Shown here: piece by piece, positions 1-12,173 of the stretch | Layout of the letters: the number at the start of each line of letters is the position of its first letter | Position numbering within the stretch: position 1 is the first letter of the stretch | Assembly: GCA_038501625.1 (NCBI GenBank) | Contig: JAZAYU010000263.1 | Span: forward strand, 620,001 to 684,000 | DNA length: 64,000 nucleotides | Direction of reading: 5' to 3' | Source of the DNA: Corbicula japonica | Taxonomy: Eukaryota; Mollusca; Bivalvia; Venerida; Cyrenidae | The notes under the pieces: model-generated | Databases searched by the model: none | What the model was told of the DNA's origin: nothing | What the model saw: the letters and a program-made list of their open reading frames with translations, nothing else | Made by a program: the position numbers and the translations under genes

Positions 1-34
1 TTTTCGGTAACATGTTTTTAAACCATTGGCAACA

Positions 35-261
35 TACAGTACAGCTCGGGAGATTTTTACATTTTCCTCGCGCCCTCCGCGGACCCAACTCTTTTAACGC
101 GTATTTTCTCCGAGGAAAAACGCGGGGATTACCCGCGCGGACCTTGTTGTTCAGCGCGGACTAGCGGGACAGCTTATCTTTACAAAACATGACGCGGAGG
201 AACTCCGCGTAGTATGCCGGTGGAACGCGGCGTTATTTATATCGCTACACTTTCGTACAAT
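35..261 (+). repeat. GC-rich dispersed repeat, copy 1
   Basis: This GC-rich block stands out from its AT-rich surroundings. It begins TACAGTACAGCTCGGG and ends at TTTCGTACAAT. It matches 30938-31165 nearly base for base, and both copies start and stop similarity at the same points, so it is a discrete dispersed element. It is dense in CGCGG and CCGCG motifs. No open frame spans it and no target duplication is obvious. The element class is unknown. Confidence 0.8.
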
Positions 262-297
262 ATATAAATATATTATTTAATATAAGATGATGTTTAA

Positions 298-1550
298 GAG
301 AAATAGATGAAAAGGGAACTTCAAAAGCCGCCGAACACGACAGTATGAAAATATTGCAGGTTCGGTTTTATTGATGGTGTGCATATGTCGTTTGATATGG
401 AACCTTCAATGCGGTATTTTCATATTATATTAATCTAATTCCATGTTCAGCGGCGAGGGGTCCCCTGATAAAATAATGGGTTTACCTTAATCGAGAAAAC
501 AATGGGGGGGGGGAACTGAACAGAATAGAATTTTGAAAGTTAAATCAAATAATTTTCTGGAGTTCTATTAGTCTTAATATGGTTTCACATCGTGCACTTT
601 CGCGTAATTAAATAATAATTAATCTAATAATTTGTTAAAGAGTTATCAAAGAGCTGGAGTGGGTTTGGTGTGTTAAATCAAGATTTCAATAAGTTCATTT
701 GTTTTCTGACTTGTAATTTTATTGTGGCTTTACCTATTATTTTAAGAGCATAAACTTATCCCTGTTTAGTGCCAAGCAAAAACAAAATAAAAGTTAAATT
801 TGTAGACATTTCTTTCCTTGAACATGTTGAAAACAGACTTATCAATAATTACTGTCACAGGAAAAAGGACATCAATGTGTTAGAATATTATTCAGAAAGC
901 AACAGCATAAATGTACAAAAAAAAAACATTCTCCATTTGACTTCAAACTATAATTTGCCATCCATGTTTGTTTACAAATTTCAAAAATTCTATTTATGGT
1001 GAAGAAAATAGGATATAATATTTCAATGCTATTATCGAAGTATCTGCCTTTTGAAGTGAGTGTTAAAATACTACTTGACTGCAAGCAATTAACGAGAAAT
1101 AGAAGCTTTGTGTTACCGCCTTTTAACCACCAGTGGCAAACAAATGCTACGAATGTCATTCTGGAAGAAAAACACCAAATAATTTCACCTCCAATCTTCA
1201 ATGGATAATTCCCAACATGATTTCCATAAGGTTCCTACCGATATTGTCCAAAAGAAGCTAATGCGGAAAAGAAATTGGCTTTTTCTCTTTGATTTACTGG
1301 CAATCGAGCAAAAGGAACTTATTCAAATGTCCAATATCTGTAGAATGATATGAAAGAAAGAGACAAAAAATACTTTCAAGAAGTGAGATCGTCAATGCGG
1401 AGATCGATTGTATAATGAATAATTTACAATTCAAAAGAAAGATGTGCTTACATGTCGCCTAGGCAATTAATTAATCGCATTCAATTTTAATACATATTAT
1501 TCTTATTGAAATCAAACTAAGTTTCAAGTACCGAAAGTTTCAGTTAAAAA
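298..1550 (+). repeat. R1-long dispersed repeat, copy A
   Basis: The stretch matches 18545-19826 in reverse complement over about 1.25 kb. Its first 245 bases belong to a shorter family (R1) also seen at 6153-6562, 16880-17192, 26880-27238 and 57383-57533. Shared landmarks are the GTTCAGCGGCG block followed by AAAGAATGGG-like sequence and then GAGAAAACAATG. Open frames at 872-1201 (-) and 996-1208 (+) are not kept open in copy B, so I read the whole stretch as non-coding repeat. A run of ten G at about 505 is part of it. Confidence 0.75.
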
Positions 1551-2469
1551 GTACATGTGAATTTTATGTTGTTGATGTTCCTTCAAATGTGTACGCTTTA
1601 CACTTTATGTAAGTACAGAAACAGATCCATCAAATTATCTGATTCGCAAGATGCACTCTACATCATCGTCATGACAATAAAATCATGCAGTTTGTGACAG
1701 TATTCAATTGCAAGTTGAAATGTATTGAAGAAAATCGTGTCTATGTTTAACTTTATTAGTTCGTAGAAACGTTTTAATGCAGTGTTTCGTTGGCTTTTCA
1801 TAACGTTACCGACAATGCCATATCCCCACAACCCGACTCCTACCTCCCACACAAATGATGCCGAGCAATATACATACTCCTCCCTTTGTGAAAACTGTAA
1901 ATGTATTTCACATAACATTATGCTGATATATCTGTCATGACATAACGGCCCTAGCACTGCACAGGAAGGGCTCTGGGATATATACAGACTCAAAATGGGA
2001 AAAATCTGTTATTGAGTCTAGTTAATAAATTTTGAAACAACACCCATTTTGTTGTCGTTCTGCTTCTCATTCCAGTATACACCAATATAGCAATTCAACA
2101 CAAAGCCCTTGTGTTCAATTTAAATTTAGGTTCTATCACTCTGAGTTTTGCCGTTAGATAGATTTTTATTTTAGTTTGTATCATCAATGACAGTGCAATA
2201 ACGAAAGGAGTAGACCTTTACATTTGATAAATGTTTCTATCGCGCAACCGAATAGGCATTTCAGAGTTTATTTCTTAATAATTAAGTTTACATGTATTTA
2301 TAAATATTTTATTTGCTATCTTTGAGATGTTTTTCCATTGTTTGTTTTCAGATATTTTGGTTGGTTGGAATTTACAAATATATGTATTTATTTACATACA
2401 TTAAACAAGAAGTGTGCCTCAATGTGACCTTATTACATTAAAATACTGCATTCTTATTTATATTAATGA
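1551..2469. other. unassigned AT-rich sequence
   Basis: I see no gene, RNA or repeat boundary here. An open frame of 111 codons on the - strand (1658-1993) has no recognisable domain and is treated as chance. Confidence 0.5.
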
Positions 2470-3400
2470 ATTAAGCAAATAAAACAGAAATTACTTGCTA
2501 AGTAAGAAATGTTTCATACAACTTTTTAAACTAGGTTTTGATGTTAAGTAACATACACATGTATCTTAATGACTATTTATAGACCTATACCTTAGGTTGA
2601 AGATGTTTTATTGCATTTAACATTAAAAAAAAACACCACCTTCCTGGGAAAAAATAGGTTTATTTCAGAACTTTTATAATTGCCAATTATTTCTTCAACG
2701 CATACAATTTTCTCAAAGGTCACATATTCAAACAGGCGTTACGGTAAAACGCCCCACTCGCCAGAAAGCAAACACATTGCAAAATGCGAAGAATGGGATA
2801 GGCTTTCAGAAAAACATACCCTTCAAAATTCCCCCAGAGGGAGAGGGTCTATTGGCAGCTCAAGTTCTAATACATTTAAGGCATGTTTTCCCATTTTATT
2901 TTCTTTCGGTAACATATTTCAATATCGCGTAACGGGCTTATGTTCCAATGTATATCACTGTATTACATTTGTCCTGAATTCTCATTTAACTTACTATATT
3001 TTACTTATAAGCACAAATTACTTGCTACTGCACGTAAGAAATGTTTCATACATCTTATTTTACTAGGTTTTTATGTTAAGTAAAATAACTTAATCACTAT
3101 TTTAGAGCAATACCTTAGGTTACAGATGTTGTATTGCATATGAATGTAGTTTAGAGCTACCTGGTGTAGAATAAATAGGTTTATTTTAGAACTTTTACAA
3201 TTGTCAAATATTTCATTCTTACACAAACTTTTTTTCAAAGGTAACATATTAAAACAGGCGTTACGGAACAACGCCCCACTCGCCAGAGTGCAAACAACTT
3301 GCAAAATGCGCAGAATGGTATAGGCTTTCAGAAAAACATACCCTTCAAAATTCCCTTAGGGAGGGGAGGGGGGTCTATTGGCAGCTCAAGGTCTAATGTA
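2470..3400 (+). repeat. imperfect direct repeat, two units of about 400 bp
   Basis: Unit 1 (about 2470-2880) and unit 2 (about 3010-3400) share long stretches in the same orientation. Examples are the AGGCGTTACGG block, CGCCCCACTCGCCAGA and GCTTTCAGAAAAACATACCC, and each unit ends near TCTATTGGCAGCTCAAG. The offset is about 530 bases. The divergence suggests an old tandem duplication or two copies of one dispersed element side by side. The open frames at 2680-3066 (+) and 3071-3304 (-) fall inside and differ between units, which argues against coding. Confidence 0.8.
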
Positions 3401-4139
3401 AAGAACTGCGCTATAATCTGAACAAACTACTGAATTATGGAAATTGAAGAAATGTTTGTTGAGAACAAAAGAAACAATTTTCTCCTCACTTTATCAATGA
3501 GTTAATACAAATACAGTAACAACGATTTTAAATCCTAACAGCAGGAAATAACACTTATTTTCAAACGCCGACAGTATAACAGTTGTAATATCAACATGAT
3601 TTCCATACAAATATTGTCGAACACGAAATTTGTTCGTTTTATTATTTGCTTTCAGAGGAAAAATATTTATTCACTTTCCAATATCTGTAGTTTGATAAAA
3701 AGGAGACAGATAAGTTTCTAAGAATAAACGCGTACAACATTCGCATAGAGGAGAATTGTATGAGAAACTAATAAAACTCAAGAAATGTTGTCGTATGTTA
3801 GATGTTTCATTTTTCCGCCAAGAAAACAAATGGACGAATTTCGTCTAAGTCATATTGAATACGTGTCAATAATCATATCAGTTTTGTAGCCCTTTATGCA
3901 GTTTCAGTATTATAAACTAATGAATGCGTACTTATTTGTCTCAATATGCGTAGTATTTTGCATAAACCTTACAGTTTTACTCGAGAGAATGTACATAAAC
4001 AGAGAACATCTTAATCATGAGATACATAAATTGTTTCATATTATTATATGTACTTTGCGTCGGTAATTACAATATTTAATGTATTGAAGCATAAAATATT
4101 ATTTACAAGTTTTTCAATAATTAGCTTTATTGCTTTTTG

Positions 4140-4143
<4 letters not shown>
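3401..4143. other. unassigned AT-rich sequence
   Basis: No gene or repeat relationship was found in this stretch. Confidence 0.5.
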
Positions 4144-4205
<62 letters not shown>

Positions 4206-4227
4206 TCCCCCCCTCTCTCTCTATCGG
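4144..4227. repeat. (CT)n microsatellite with pyrimidine tail
   Basis: About 28 uninterrupted CT dinucleotides are followed by a mixed C/T tract. The Leu-Ser repeat frame across it (4137-4349) is only the translation of the microsatellite. Confidence 0.97.
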
Positions 4228-6152
4228 GTTCGGTTTTTATTTTTTCTCTCTTTTACTTCATGACGAATTTCAATAAATTTCGATTTCCATGTTTGATCAT
4301 GGGAACATATGACATAAGAAAGAATTTAAACTTTGTTAGATTTATTTAATTTGTGATTTTATATCACTGGTAAATACATCAAGGATCATTCCGTATTTTC
4401 CGATGGTGGAGTATGTAAATATTCTGCCATTTTTAGAATGAAATAATACAAAAATACAAGTATTAAAAGTAAAGTAAGCCACCTCGCGAGAAAAATAAAT
4501 GAACAAACAACATAATTGAAATAATTGAGAAATAATTTGTTTCTGCATACCCTCTCAGCTCTACATATGTCATGTAATCGACAGCCTCCCATTTAGCATG
4601 TAGTACTTTTCTCTTTCTCCATGAAGACAAAATAAATGTCGCTGAATTTCAGTAATTGTACTATACAATGTGTAAAAAGGAATTTCGGGTTTTCCGTAAA
4701 TTCTTTTTAAAAAAAGACCTTAGTTTATAAATGAAAAATGAGGCCCTTTACCAGGTACCCACTATGAGCTGTTTCCATACAGGCCGTACTGTTTTGTGAA
4801 TGTACAACGTTACACTTTAAACTCAATCTGATAATTAATGTATAACCCATCTTTAAATAATATAATAACACTTTTATATTTGTGTTTATGTAAATATGTA
4901 ATAATAATAATTTTGACGTCTGCTGGAAAACACTTTGATATGTGTTGAAGCACGTTGATATGTGTTCAATTCGACCCTTAGTGAACCTCAAGTTTGTCTC
5001 TTTTAGCATAACACGTCATTATCCCTCATGATACCATATTTACAATTGGAAAAATGCAGAGTTATCTGCCAATTAATTTTATTTATAAATACTAAATTTT
5101 GGAATTCTTTTGGATTTTGTCGTCAAGGTTTAACATTTCTACTGACGTTGATAATGGATAAAGGATCATTGTCACAAAAACGCTTTTAATAAGATGGCCG
5201 AATATTTTTACGCACCGGCAAACATTACGCACTCTACCAGTAGCTTCTCTTTTCTTCAAGTTTACACAGAAAATGGATGAAGGAGACGATGATATTGTTA
5301 TAAAAACTCATCAACTTAATGATGTTGCAAGCCATACTCGGTGTAACACGCGGCATGTTCTCAAAACACACATTGATATGGAATCTGATTCCCTGAATCT
5401 TCTTTTAAATAAAGGAATATTCTTAGAACACATATTTTTATTCCTTCATTTTTCCTTTGTCTCATTAACATAATTGTTTGTCGTTGTGTTTTGAACAATC
5501 ACCTGTATTTACATTCTTTCCACACACCAGTGCTTTACAAAGGAAAGTAACATATGTCAGTTTATCACATGTGCGTCTTCTGTAAATACACAGGCATAAT
5601 AATCTCTTTCAACAACATTTTCCCTAGAATAAGCAATGGTGAGTGGAATTTCTGTAAAATATTTTGTCATTATAAACTTAAAACAATAAGGTGCGCGTTT
5701 CTGTTTCAGAATACATATATTTAAAACATTAAATTATTGTTACATTCTTAAATAAACACACTATTCGTTAAATGATATTCCAACATCTATTTGATGAATC
5801 CAAACTATGTCATTATCTAACTTTAAACAATACCTATACTAAGGTTTTGAATAGACAAATCTTTTGTGACTATAAAAACTGATTGAGATGTTACATGCAT
5901 TTAAAACATTATTGAAACAGCTGATTTTACACATAGACACAGAAGAAATGCCACATCATACAAAGTAACCTCACAAAAACTTTAAATTGTGTTCTTGTTA
6001 GTATCATTCCTATATGTAATTTAGCTTCATCTTGTGCATATCACATCGATAACATAGTTGCACTTACACCTGCTTAATTATGAGCTGCAGTTATGCAGAC
6101 TAAATCGCTGATATAAAATATGAACATAATTAACATAGTAATAATCGTAATA
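4228..6152. other. unassigned AT-rich sequence
   Basis: No supported gene is seen. A 66-codon frame at 5273 has a good start context (AAAATGG) and an acidic start (MDEGDDD) but no recognisable domain and no convincing splice donor. It is left unannotated. Confidence 0.45.
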
Positions 6153-6562
6153 ATTATAAAATAGAGGAAAAAGGAACTTTGACAGCCACAGATTATTACA
6201 AATATGAAAATATTGCAGGCTTGGTTTGATTGAGCCTGTTTTAGGGACAGTATTGGAAATGCATATTATTGCCGACACCTCCTAGCTCTGGGTTTGGCGT
6301 TTTTTTTTACACCAATAAACAGTACACGTTTGATCCATCCCAAAACATGGTATGCATATAGAGGTGAACATGGAATGTATTTTCAGATTAATACCATTCC
6401 ATGGTCAGCGGCGTATGGTCCCCAGCTAAAAGAATGGGTTGCGCTAAAGGAGAAAACAATGAGCAGAACTAAACAAAAAAGAAGTTTGACAGAGGATCTC
6501 AGAATGAAAATCCTTCGTATCACAGACAACGCCAAAGGCAAATTTGAAAAGCAGGAAGTATA
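6153..6562 (+). repeat. R1 repeat copy
   Basis: One of the longer R1 core copies. It runs from AAAATAGAGGAAAAAGGAAC to the region after GAGAAAACAATGAGCAG. It shares with 26880-27238 the blocks TTGGTTTGATTGAGCCTG, ACACCAATAAACAGT and CATGGTCAGCGGCGTATGG. An 89-codon frame (6294-6563) lies within it but is not conserved in the other copies. Confidence 0.8.
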
Positions 6563-8456
6563 ACCTTGGGGTTATTGGACAATTACCGAATCTCTATTTG
6601 CTGGGATATTGAAACCAATATAAATGTATAAACGAAAACTGAATACGAAAACGTTGCAATTCCATATTAAACAATATTCAAATATCAGTCGCATTCAAGA
6701 ATGGAGAACCATGTTAATAACGAAAACAACATGGTCTTCAAGAAATGTTGTTTACAATAGCAAAACTAAAGTCGCTTATCACTACGGTTAATTATTACTG
6801 AGGTTCTAATCGCAATTTAAACACAACACGTTAAAAGAAGTGATTATTTATGGGTTTATTAGATATAACGGTATTCAGAAAAGTCTTCCCACAAATCTAA
6901 AACAAACCGGTTAAGAGAGTATGGATTTATAATATCATCAAATTTATCAAATTCAAGAAAAAAACTGCATCAAAAACTACATTAGAGTGCAACTGGAAGA
7001 ATCAGATGCAATACCAATCCTTCGGGGGATCAAACACGATTATAAAGTGTCCCAAACTTTACCTTGTCTCGGCAGTTTCTCATAAAACTAAAATAATATG
7101 AGCTGCCTTGGTTTATTAAAGTCATACCATTAAACAACCCGATAATGTTGGGTTTGAATTCCATGCAGTCTCATAAAACAAACTTCGCTTATGGCACGAT
7201 CAAGTTTAATCAGAAAAGGTAGGTACTCAATGATATTTTCTATGCATAATCATCCGTAGTGATCGACATTCTAACATAGTTTCCATCAAGATATTGCCTT
7301 ATGTCTTCATAAACTATTTAACTACCTCCACCGCCGTGAAACCCAAGAGATAATTTTGAACAAAGCGAACAACTGCAGATTTATTAACCATCAGCATGCA
7401 GTAGCCTTTCTTTTTTAATTAACTGATTATTTTGCAAGTAAGGCACAAAATATTCTCAGCATTTAATTTTCAACAGAATTTTAATGAAGTCTGCATAAAC
7501 ATGTTTCGAAATATACCCTGCAGCAGAAAGTCTTAACACTGTTTTCACTGGATCTGGATAACGGAAATACTTATATTAGCCTCTTGTACCGACACACCTG
7601 TGTCCACGACACCTTTCAAAGTATATAGATGTTAAGGACCAAGAGTTGTTTTATGATTTAGGCAGCAAAACTGTTGCTTTTTATGAATAAGAGACATTTT
7701 TCTTGGAAGCACAAAAAGGTTCAAACGGAACATTTGGCGAACAAGGTTTAAGCATCATTTACCTTTATTCAAGATAAAACATAGGCAACTTTCATAACAT
7801 GAAAGTGACTGTCCATGACATTTTAATTTATTTAAAAAGAAAGAATATACCATCGCATCGGTAAATAAAAGCGCAAAGTCATACGATGTTGTTTTTATAA
7901 ACGTCCAAATTATTTGGGTCGAAATGACTTCGGAGCGAAAAGACGTTCATTAATATTCAGTTCGTCACGTGATTATTTTCCACAACGATTGCGAAGCGCA
8001 AGCGTAACGAGATGAGAGATAACTATCTACAGTCAAAGTGTATGTTATTTTCGTACATCTCATTCGAATTTCTTGGCGGGATATTTCTTTTTACTCTGGC
8101 GGGTCGGCGATTATTGTGTTCTGTGTACGTTAGACTACGCATGCTTACGCATAATTAATCAGCCTTATTTTGCATCTCTCGCGGTGAGGCATCAATTTTT
8201 TACTTTACATATCAGTGTAAAATAAAAAAGCGTGTTGAATTTCTTGGACTTTTTTGTGTTTTTTGTCTGTGGCACTATAAATTCTCACGATCGATCCCAA
8301 AACGTACTGTAAATTAACATTTTTTACATAATCGATAGAAAGTCACTTTAATGTGCATGTAAGTAGTACATTAATTTGTCATTTTCACAAAACAAGTTAA
8401 GTAAAAATGAACAAGTGAAATATGCATATCAAAAATCGCCACACCCGGAAAACACA
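6563..8456. other. unassigned AT-rich sequence
   Basis: Nothing recognisable was found on either strand, and no copy of the named repeat families. Confidence 0.5.
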
Positions 8457-8665
8457 GCCTCCTCTTTATTTGCCATCGACCCTTTTAAGGCAGTAACCCC
8501 TCTCATTTTTTGTTAATTGTTTGCGGTGACGTTTTTAAAACTGAACATTTAATTAATCATGCTCTCTCTCTTCTTCTTCTTCTTCTTCTTCTTCTTGACT
8601 CTGTGAGTAGGTTGTTTTTGCTGAATGTGGCATCCCCTGATATGCATATTTCACATTTTCCCCCT
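8457..8665 (+). repeat. R2 repeat, 3' part, with (TTC)n tract
   Basis: The 3' half of the R2 family. It has the AAGGCAGTAACCCCTC block, a pyrimidine tract that here has grown into (TTC)n at 8571-8596, and the end signature TGATATGCATATTTCAC. Full-length relatives are at 55699-56122 and 60547-61012. The poly-Arg and poly-Leu frames over the TTC tract are artefacts. Confidence 0.8.
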
Positions 8666-9287
8666 AAACAGCCAAAATGTAGGAAGAAAGAGACCAATAT
8701 TAAACCAGACACAAAATAACGAAAAAGAGAACATTTGGGATAACCGCCATGGCATAACAATTTGCTATTGGGGTGTAAACGAGGTTCTTGTGTGCACCAA
8801 TCTGATTAAAATCATATCCTGAAAACCGCTACGCTATCAGGATCTGACGACGAGTAGCTAAAACGTGCTTTTATCACAAACCTTTTTGAACCAATCAGAA
8901 TGTCGCCTACAAAATCGCGAAAGTGAAAGTAAACATTCTATATTAAACCATAAAAAGTGTTGAGAGCCTGCGTAAGACATATTTGGCTGATTTTTTTTGT
9001 GTTTATGTAGTATTGCAATTATTTCTAATGTGATAACATCTTCAGATCATTTTGCGAGCGCTGTATATCATGCTTCCTGTGTTAATAATTTCTAAAAATA
9101 GTAATCGGGGAAAACCGCTAAAGCTTTTGTACGGTATCTACGGGCCGTTATCAGATCTAACATTTTGTTAGATCTGACTTTAGTGAGATTGTGTGTGCAC
9201 CAACCTCACACTTGCCTCAACAGGCTTTAATACGAACAAACAAGTACAAGTTGTCTTGTTGAAATAATTCCAACCCACCCATGAATA
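8666..9287. other. unassigned sequence with partial repeat similarity
   Basis: A motif around GTGCACCAATCTGATTAAAA and AAAACCGCTACGCTATCAGG (about 8790-8850) partly recurs at 9112-9215. This suggests a diverged dispersed repeat, but the boundaries cannot be set. Confidence 0.4.
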
Positions 9288-9360
9288 CGAGGGTTGTTCA
9301 AAATTAAATAGGACTGCGAGTTTTGCTTTTTCATATTTCATTAAATCGAAAATCTTGGGG

Positions 9361-9453
9361 TTGTCCCGGTTAGCTCAATTGGTTGCGTCGCAGGAATTGC
9401 AGGGCTAGGCGCTGTCGCCGTGACGGTGCGGGTTCGCTCCCAGCTATCATTTT
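9361..9453 (+). repeat. tRNA-derived SINE head
   Basis: A pol III A box (TAGCTCAATTGG, 9371-9382) and B box (GGTTCGCTCCC, 9431-9441) lie 60 bases apart, as in the tRNA-derived head of a SINE. The sequence does not fold into a clean cloverleaf, so it is not called a functional tRNA. It sits inside the mariner-type element. The CAGCTAGAGACACTATCATT tail of this family recurs at 30886-30921 and in reverse at 11452-11490; here the AGAGACACT segment is missing. Confidence 0.7.
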
Positions 9454-9531
9454 AAATATTTTCAAATGTACGGCACTCGTGAAATGTTGTCTACAAGTAG
9501 AGCATGAATTTATGACATCAATTGGCTTAAC

Positions 9532-9627
9532 ACAAGTTTTCTGTGTTATTAAATGATCATGGTAACGCGCACCCGGCGCACAAGTTTTCTGTGTTATTAA
9601 ATAAATATGGTAACGCGCACCCGGCGC
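9532..9627 (+). repeat. 48-bp tandem duplication
   Basis: Two adjacent copies of a 48-base unit begin ACAAGTTTTCTGTGTTATTA and end CGCACCCGGCGC. They are nearly identical, so the duplication is young relative to the element that contains it. Confidence 0.9.
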
Positions 9628-10125
9628 AACGCGTAAAAATATTAATTGCAATATTTTGTTCTAGTTTCTTTCACAATTTGACTTCAGTGTTTCGTGTTAT
9701 TCCGCCAACCTATTTCATTATATTCAGTCGGCTTATTATCCAAATTTGACGTCATCTGGACTTTTACTCGTTAAACAAATACGATTTAAAAAAAACAGAA
9801 GTAATAGCATTAAATTCAGAATTTTGACGTTTTGTTAAAAAGTCGTATTGATTTTTCACTTTATGTAGGGGACATGTTCAGGTATTTGATGCTTGCAAAA
9901 CCGTGAAAGTAAATAAAAAGATGTCAACAGTAGAACCACAGTCCTAATAATTTAACAACCCTCGTAGCAACATGGGAATACATCCGTTTATTCTACGACT
10001 GTTTTCAAAACAGACACAACACACAACCAATTGAAATGATAACTAGACTAAGTAAAATTACTGAATTAGCAAGATCTGTGGCAAAACCATTGGGGTTTTA
10101 ACCTGGTATTTGGGTTCATTACATC

Positions 10126-10311
10126 ACTAGTGTAACTACATGTTTAGAAGAGTGAAGACATATTGCTAGGTTAATATCGTCCAGTCCAATCCGATCAAGC
10201 ATTATCTTCAAAAACATAACTAGTGTAACTACATGTTTAGAAGAGTGAAGACATATTGCTAGGTTAATATCGTCCAGTCCAATCCGATCAAGCATTATCT
10301 TCAAAAACATA
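10126..10311. repeat. 93-bp exact tandem duplication
   Basis: Two consecutive copies of a 93-base unit start at 10126 and 10219 and appear identical. Because 93 is divisible by three, a - strand frame (10119-10340) repeats a 31-residue peptide twice. Nothing else supports coding there. Confidence 0.92.
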
Positions 10312-11451
10312 ATGTTTGTGAAATAATTGGAATCTTCCAAAATATTTTAATGCATGTCTGCATACAAATCCTTTACCATCAGGTAATCGAATTCAAAAAT
10401 ATTTTTTTTCTTAAAATTCATTTCATGCAGAGATTGCATTTGAATAACAGTGCGAACCGACTTCATTTTTTGCACGCACTTGCAATACCACCTTTTATTG
10501 CTTTCAGAATAAGATACAGCATCTATTTATATTTTAAAAGCAATCATTTCTGTAAACAAACGCTATATGATAAGTATAAAATTTAATTATATAGCGTAAA
10601 AAGATAAGGAGAATAAATAAGCCATGAAATGCTTACTGAGTCTGTCAAAAACAAACGCCAACGAGATTTATTGAGTTTGCTTTGTCCAATAAATGGTTCT
10701 AAAACAATTGCAACACAGAATTGTTTAATATATATCATGATTTAAACATAAGAATGAAACTATACTGGCAGTCAAAAGAAACTTGCCACCTTTACTAATC
10801 CTTTATGATGAAACAATTCCTTTTGCAAAAAAGCATATGTGCATTTTTGCAATTTTGGGTAACTTACTGTCTTATTAGGCCTTTTTTCTGCTGCCAAAAT
10901 TACAAAGCTCAGTATTTGAAAGAAAAAATAAACATAACTGTAATACAACCAAATGGAAATCGTATAACAATACTGTTAAAAAACCAAATGGAAATCGTAG
11001 ATGTATTCTCAGTTTTCGTCATGTCACGGAAAGTTAAGTTTACAATGTTTTAAATGATTTTAAGACACACATACTGTTAAGTATGTCAACGTTTAAGAAT
11101 GTTTTAGCAGACGGCATTTGGGAAATTAAAAAAAAAAACAACCCAAAACGTGTTTAATGGTGGTATACAGGAAGTGTCTTTCTTATTATTATCATAGCGA
11201 TTGTATCAAATACCGTCTTCAGTAAAAATTAAAATTCTTATGAAGCCCTTCATATTTAATTAATCACTTACTGCTGGTAGTTATTTCCAATGAGGTAACT
11301 TTTAAATTGTTTTCAAATTTATTCTGAGTGATATTACCTGTAATGCGCGACGACAATAGTTTCTATACAAATGGGTTTTCGTGCTATGAAAGTGGAAATT
11401 AATTCGATAATTAGTTTCCATGACACTGCACGAATACGGCAGATATAAACA
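10312..11451. other. unassigned AT-rich sequence
   Basis: No gene or named repeat is recognised. A short phrase, AACCAAATGGAAATCGTA, is repeated at about 10947 and 10981. Confidence 0.45.
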
Positions 11452-11490
11452 AATGATAGTGTCTCTAGCTGGGAGCGCTGGGAACACACA
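11452..11490 (-). repeat. SINE 3' remnant
   Basis: The reverse complement reads through a degraded B box into CAGCTAGAGACACTATCATT, the same tail as at 30886-30921. Only the region around and after the B box survives. Confidence 0.55.
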
Positions 11491-11728
11491 CTTGTTGCAA
11501 TCTTAAAAGAATTGGCGTTCAAAACATGGTTTGTTAAGAACATGTTTGAAAATGAAAATCCAGAAAATACTACTCCCAAAGTCTTAAAACGACATAACGA
11601 TGAATATTTATCATACTTTCCGGACCCGACACATTATTATTGTTATCTATTTTAAAACCAGCATTGGCAGTTACAGAAATATGTTTGATTAACTGACCAT
11701 CGAAACACGAAAGAAATATAGAGGATAT

Positions 11729-12173
11729 TTGTTTTTACCAGTGTAAGATAGAAATATATTTCACCGAGTGAGCTCCGGAATTGGTATTTTCACGAGTGGC
11801 GAAGCCACGGGTGAAAATACATAATTCCGGAGATCACAAGTGAAATATATTTCTATCTTATACTGGTAAAAACAAATTTTCTTTTTATTTTATGCTTTTA
11901 GTGCATAATTTGTGTAAATTGGACAGAAACGTTGCATGAAATGGCGCCAAAAACGTTTGTCTTCGACGTGACGTCATGACGTCATATGACCAAACTTGAG
12001 TCCGATTTCTAAACGTTCTCATTCGGAATGTTATGTGCCTTTGGGTACCAACGTCAAAAAACAGTGAAAATAAAAATGATATTCCACTGTTTGAAAACAG
12101 TGGAATACCACTTTTATTTCACCGGGAAAATTTTATATTTCACTGAAAAGCATAAAATAAAACATAATACTTC
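11729..12173 (+). repeat. R4 foldback repeat, copy 1
   Basis: The first 148 bases (11729-11876) form a long near-perfect palindrome. The left arm GTAAGATAGAAATATATTTC is mirrored by GAAATATATTTCTATCTTAT, with the centre at GGCGAAGCC near 11802. The body follows, with two abutting TGACGTCA octamers and a hairpin at TTCCACTGTTTGAAAACAG. The unit ends after TTTCACCGGGAAAATT. It is paired with 17883-18210 in the same orientation. It looks like a MITE or foldback element; no target duplication could be settled. Confidence 0.8.
11969..11984. promoter_or_regulatory. two abutting CRE octamers
   Basis: TGACGTCATGACGTCA is two perfect palindromic CREB/ATF-type octamers placed head to tail without spacing, inside repeat R4. 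In the second R4 copy (18021-18036) one octamer is intact and the other reads TAACGTCA. Binding in vivo is inference. Confidence 0.5.

Larger units (their letters stand above)
9288..9964. mobile_element. non-autonomous mariner-type element with TA target duplication
   Basis: Terminal inverted repeats begin CGAGGGTTGTT at both ends and are flanked by TA (9286-9287 and 9965-9966). Similarity between the arms continues inward through AGGACTG. A terminus beginning CGAGGGTTG and a TA target are typical of mariner-like transposons. The 677-bp interior has no transposase frame, and a SINE-like segment and a 48-bp tandem duplication lie inside. It would need a transposase supplied from elsewhere. The class is inferred from termini alone. 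Confidence 0.7.

Noticed and set aside
872..1208. Frames of 109 and 70 codons in the R1-long repeat
   Set aside because: The inverted copy at 18545-19826 has stops and indels in the corresponding frames, so there is no sign of coding constraint.
4137..4349. Leu-Ser repeat protein
   Set aside because: Translation of a CT microsatellite.
5273..5473. Small gene with a good start context (MDEGDDD)
   Set aside because: No domain, weak donor candidates and no partner exon found; may deserve a transcript check but is not supported.
9361..9453. Functional tRNA gene
   Set aside because: The A and B boxes are present, but a clean cloverleaf with paired acceptor stem is not; the tail recurs elsewhere as SINE remnants.
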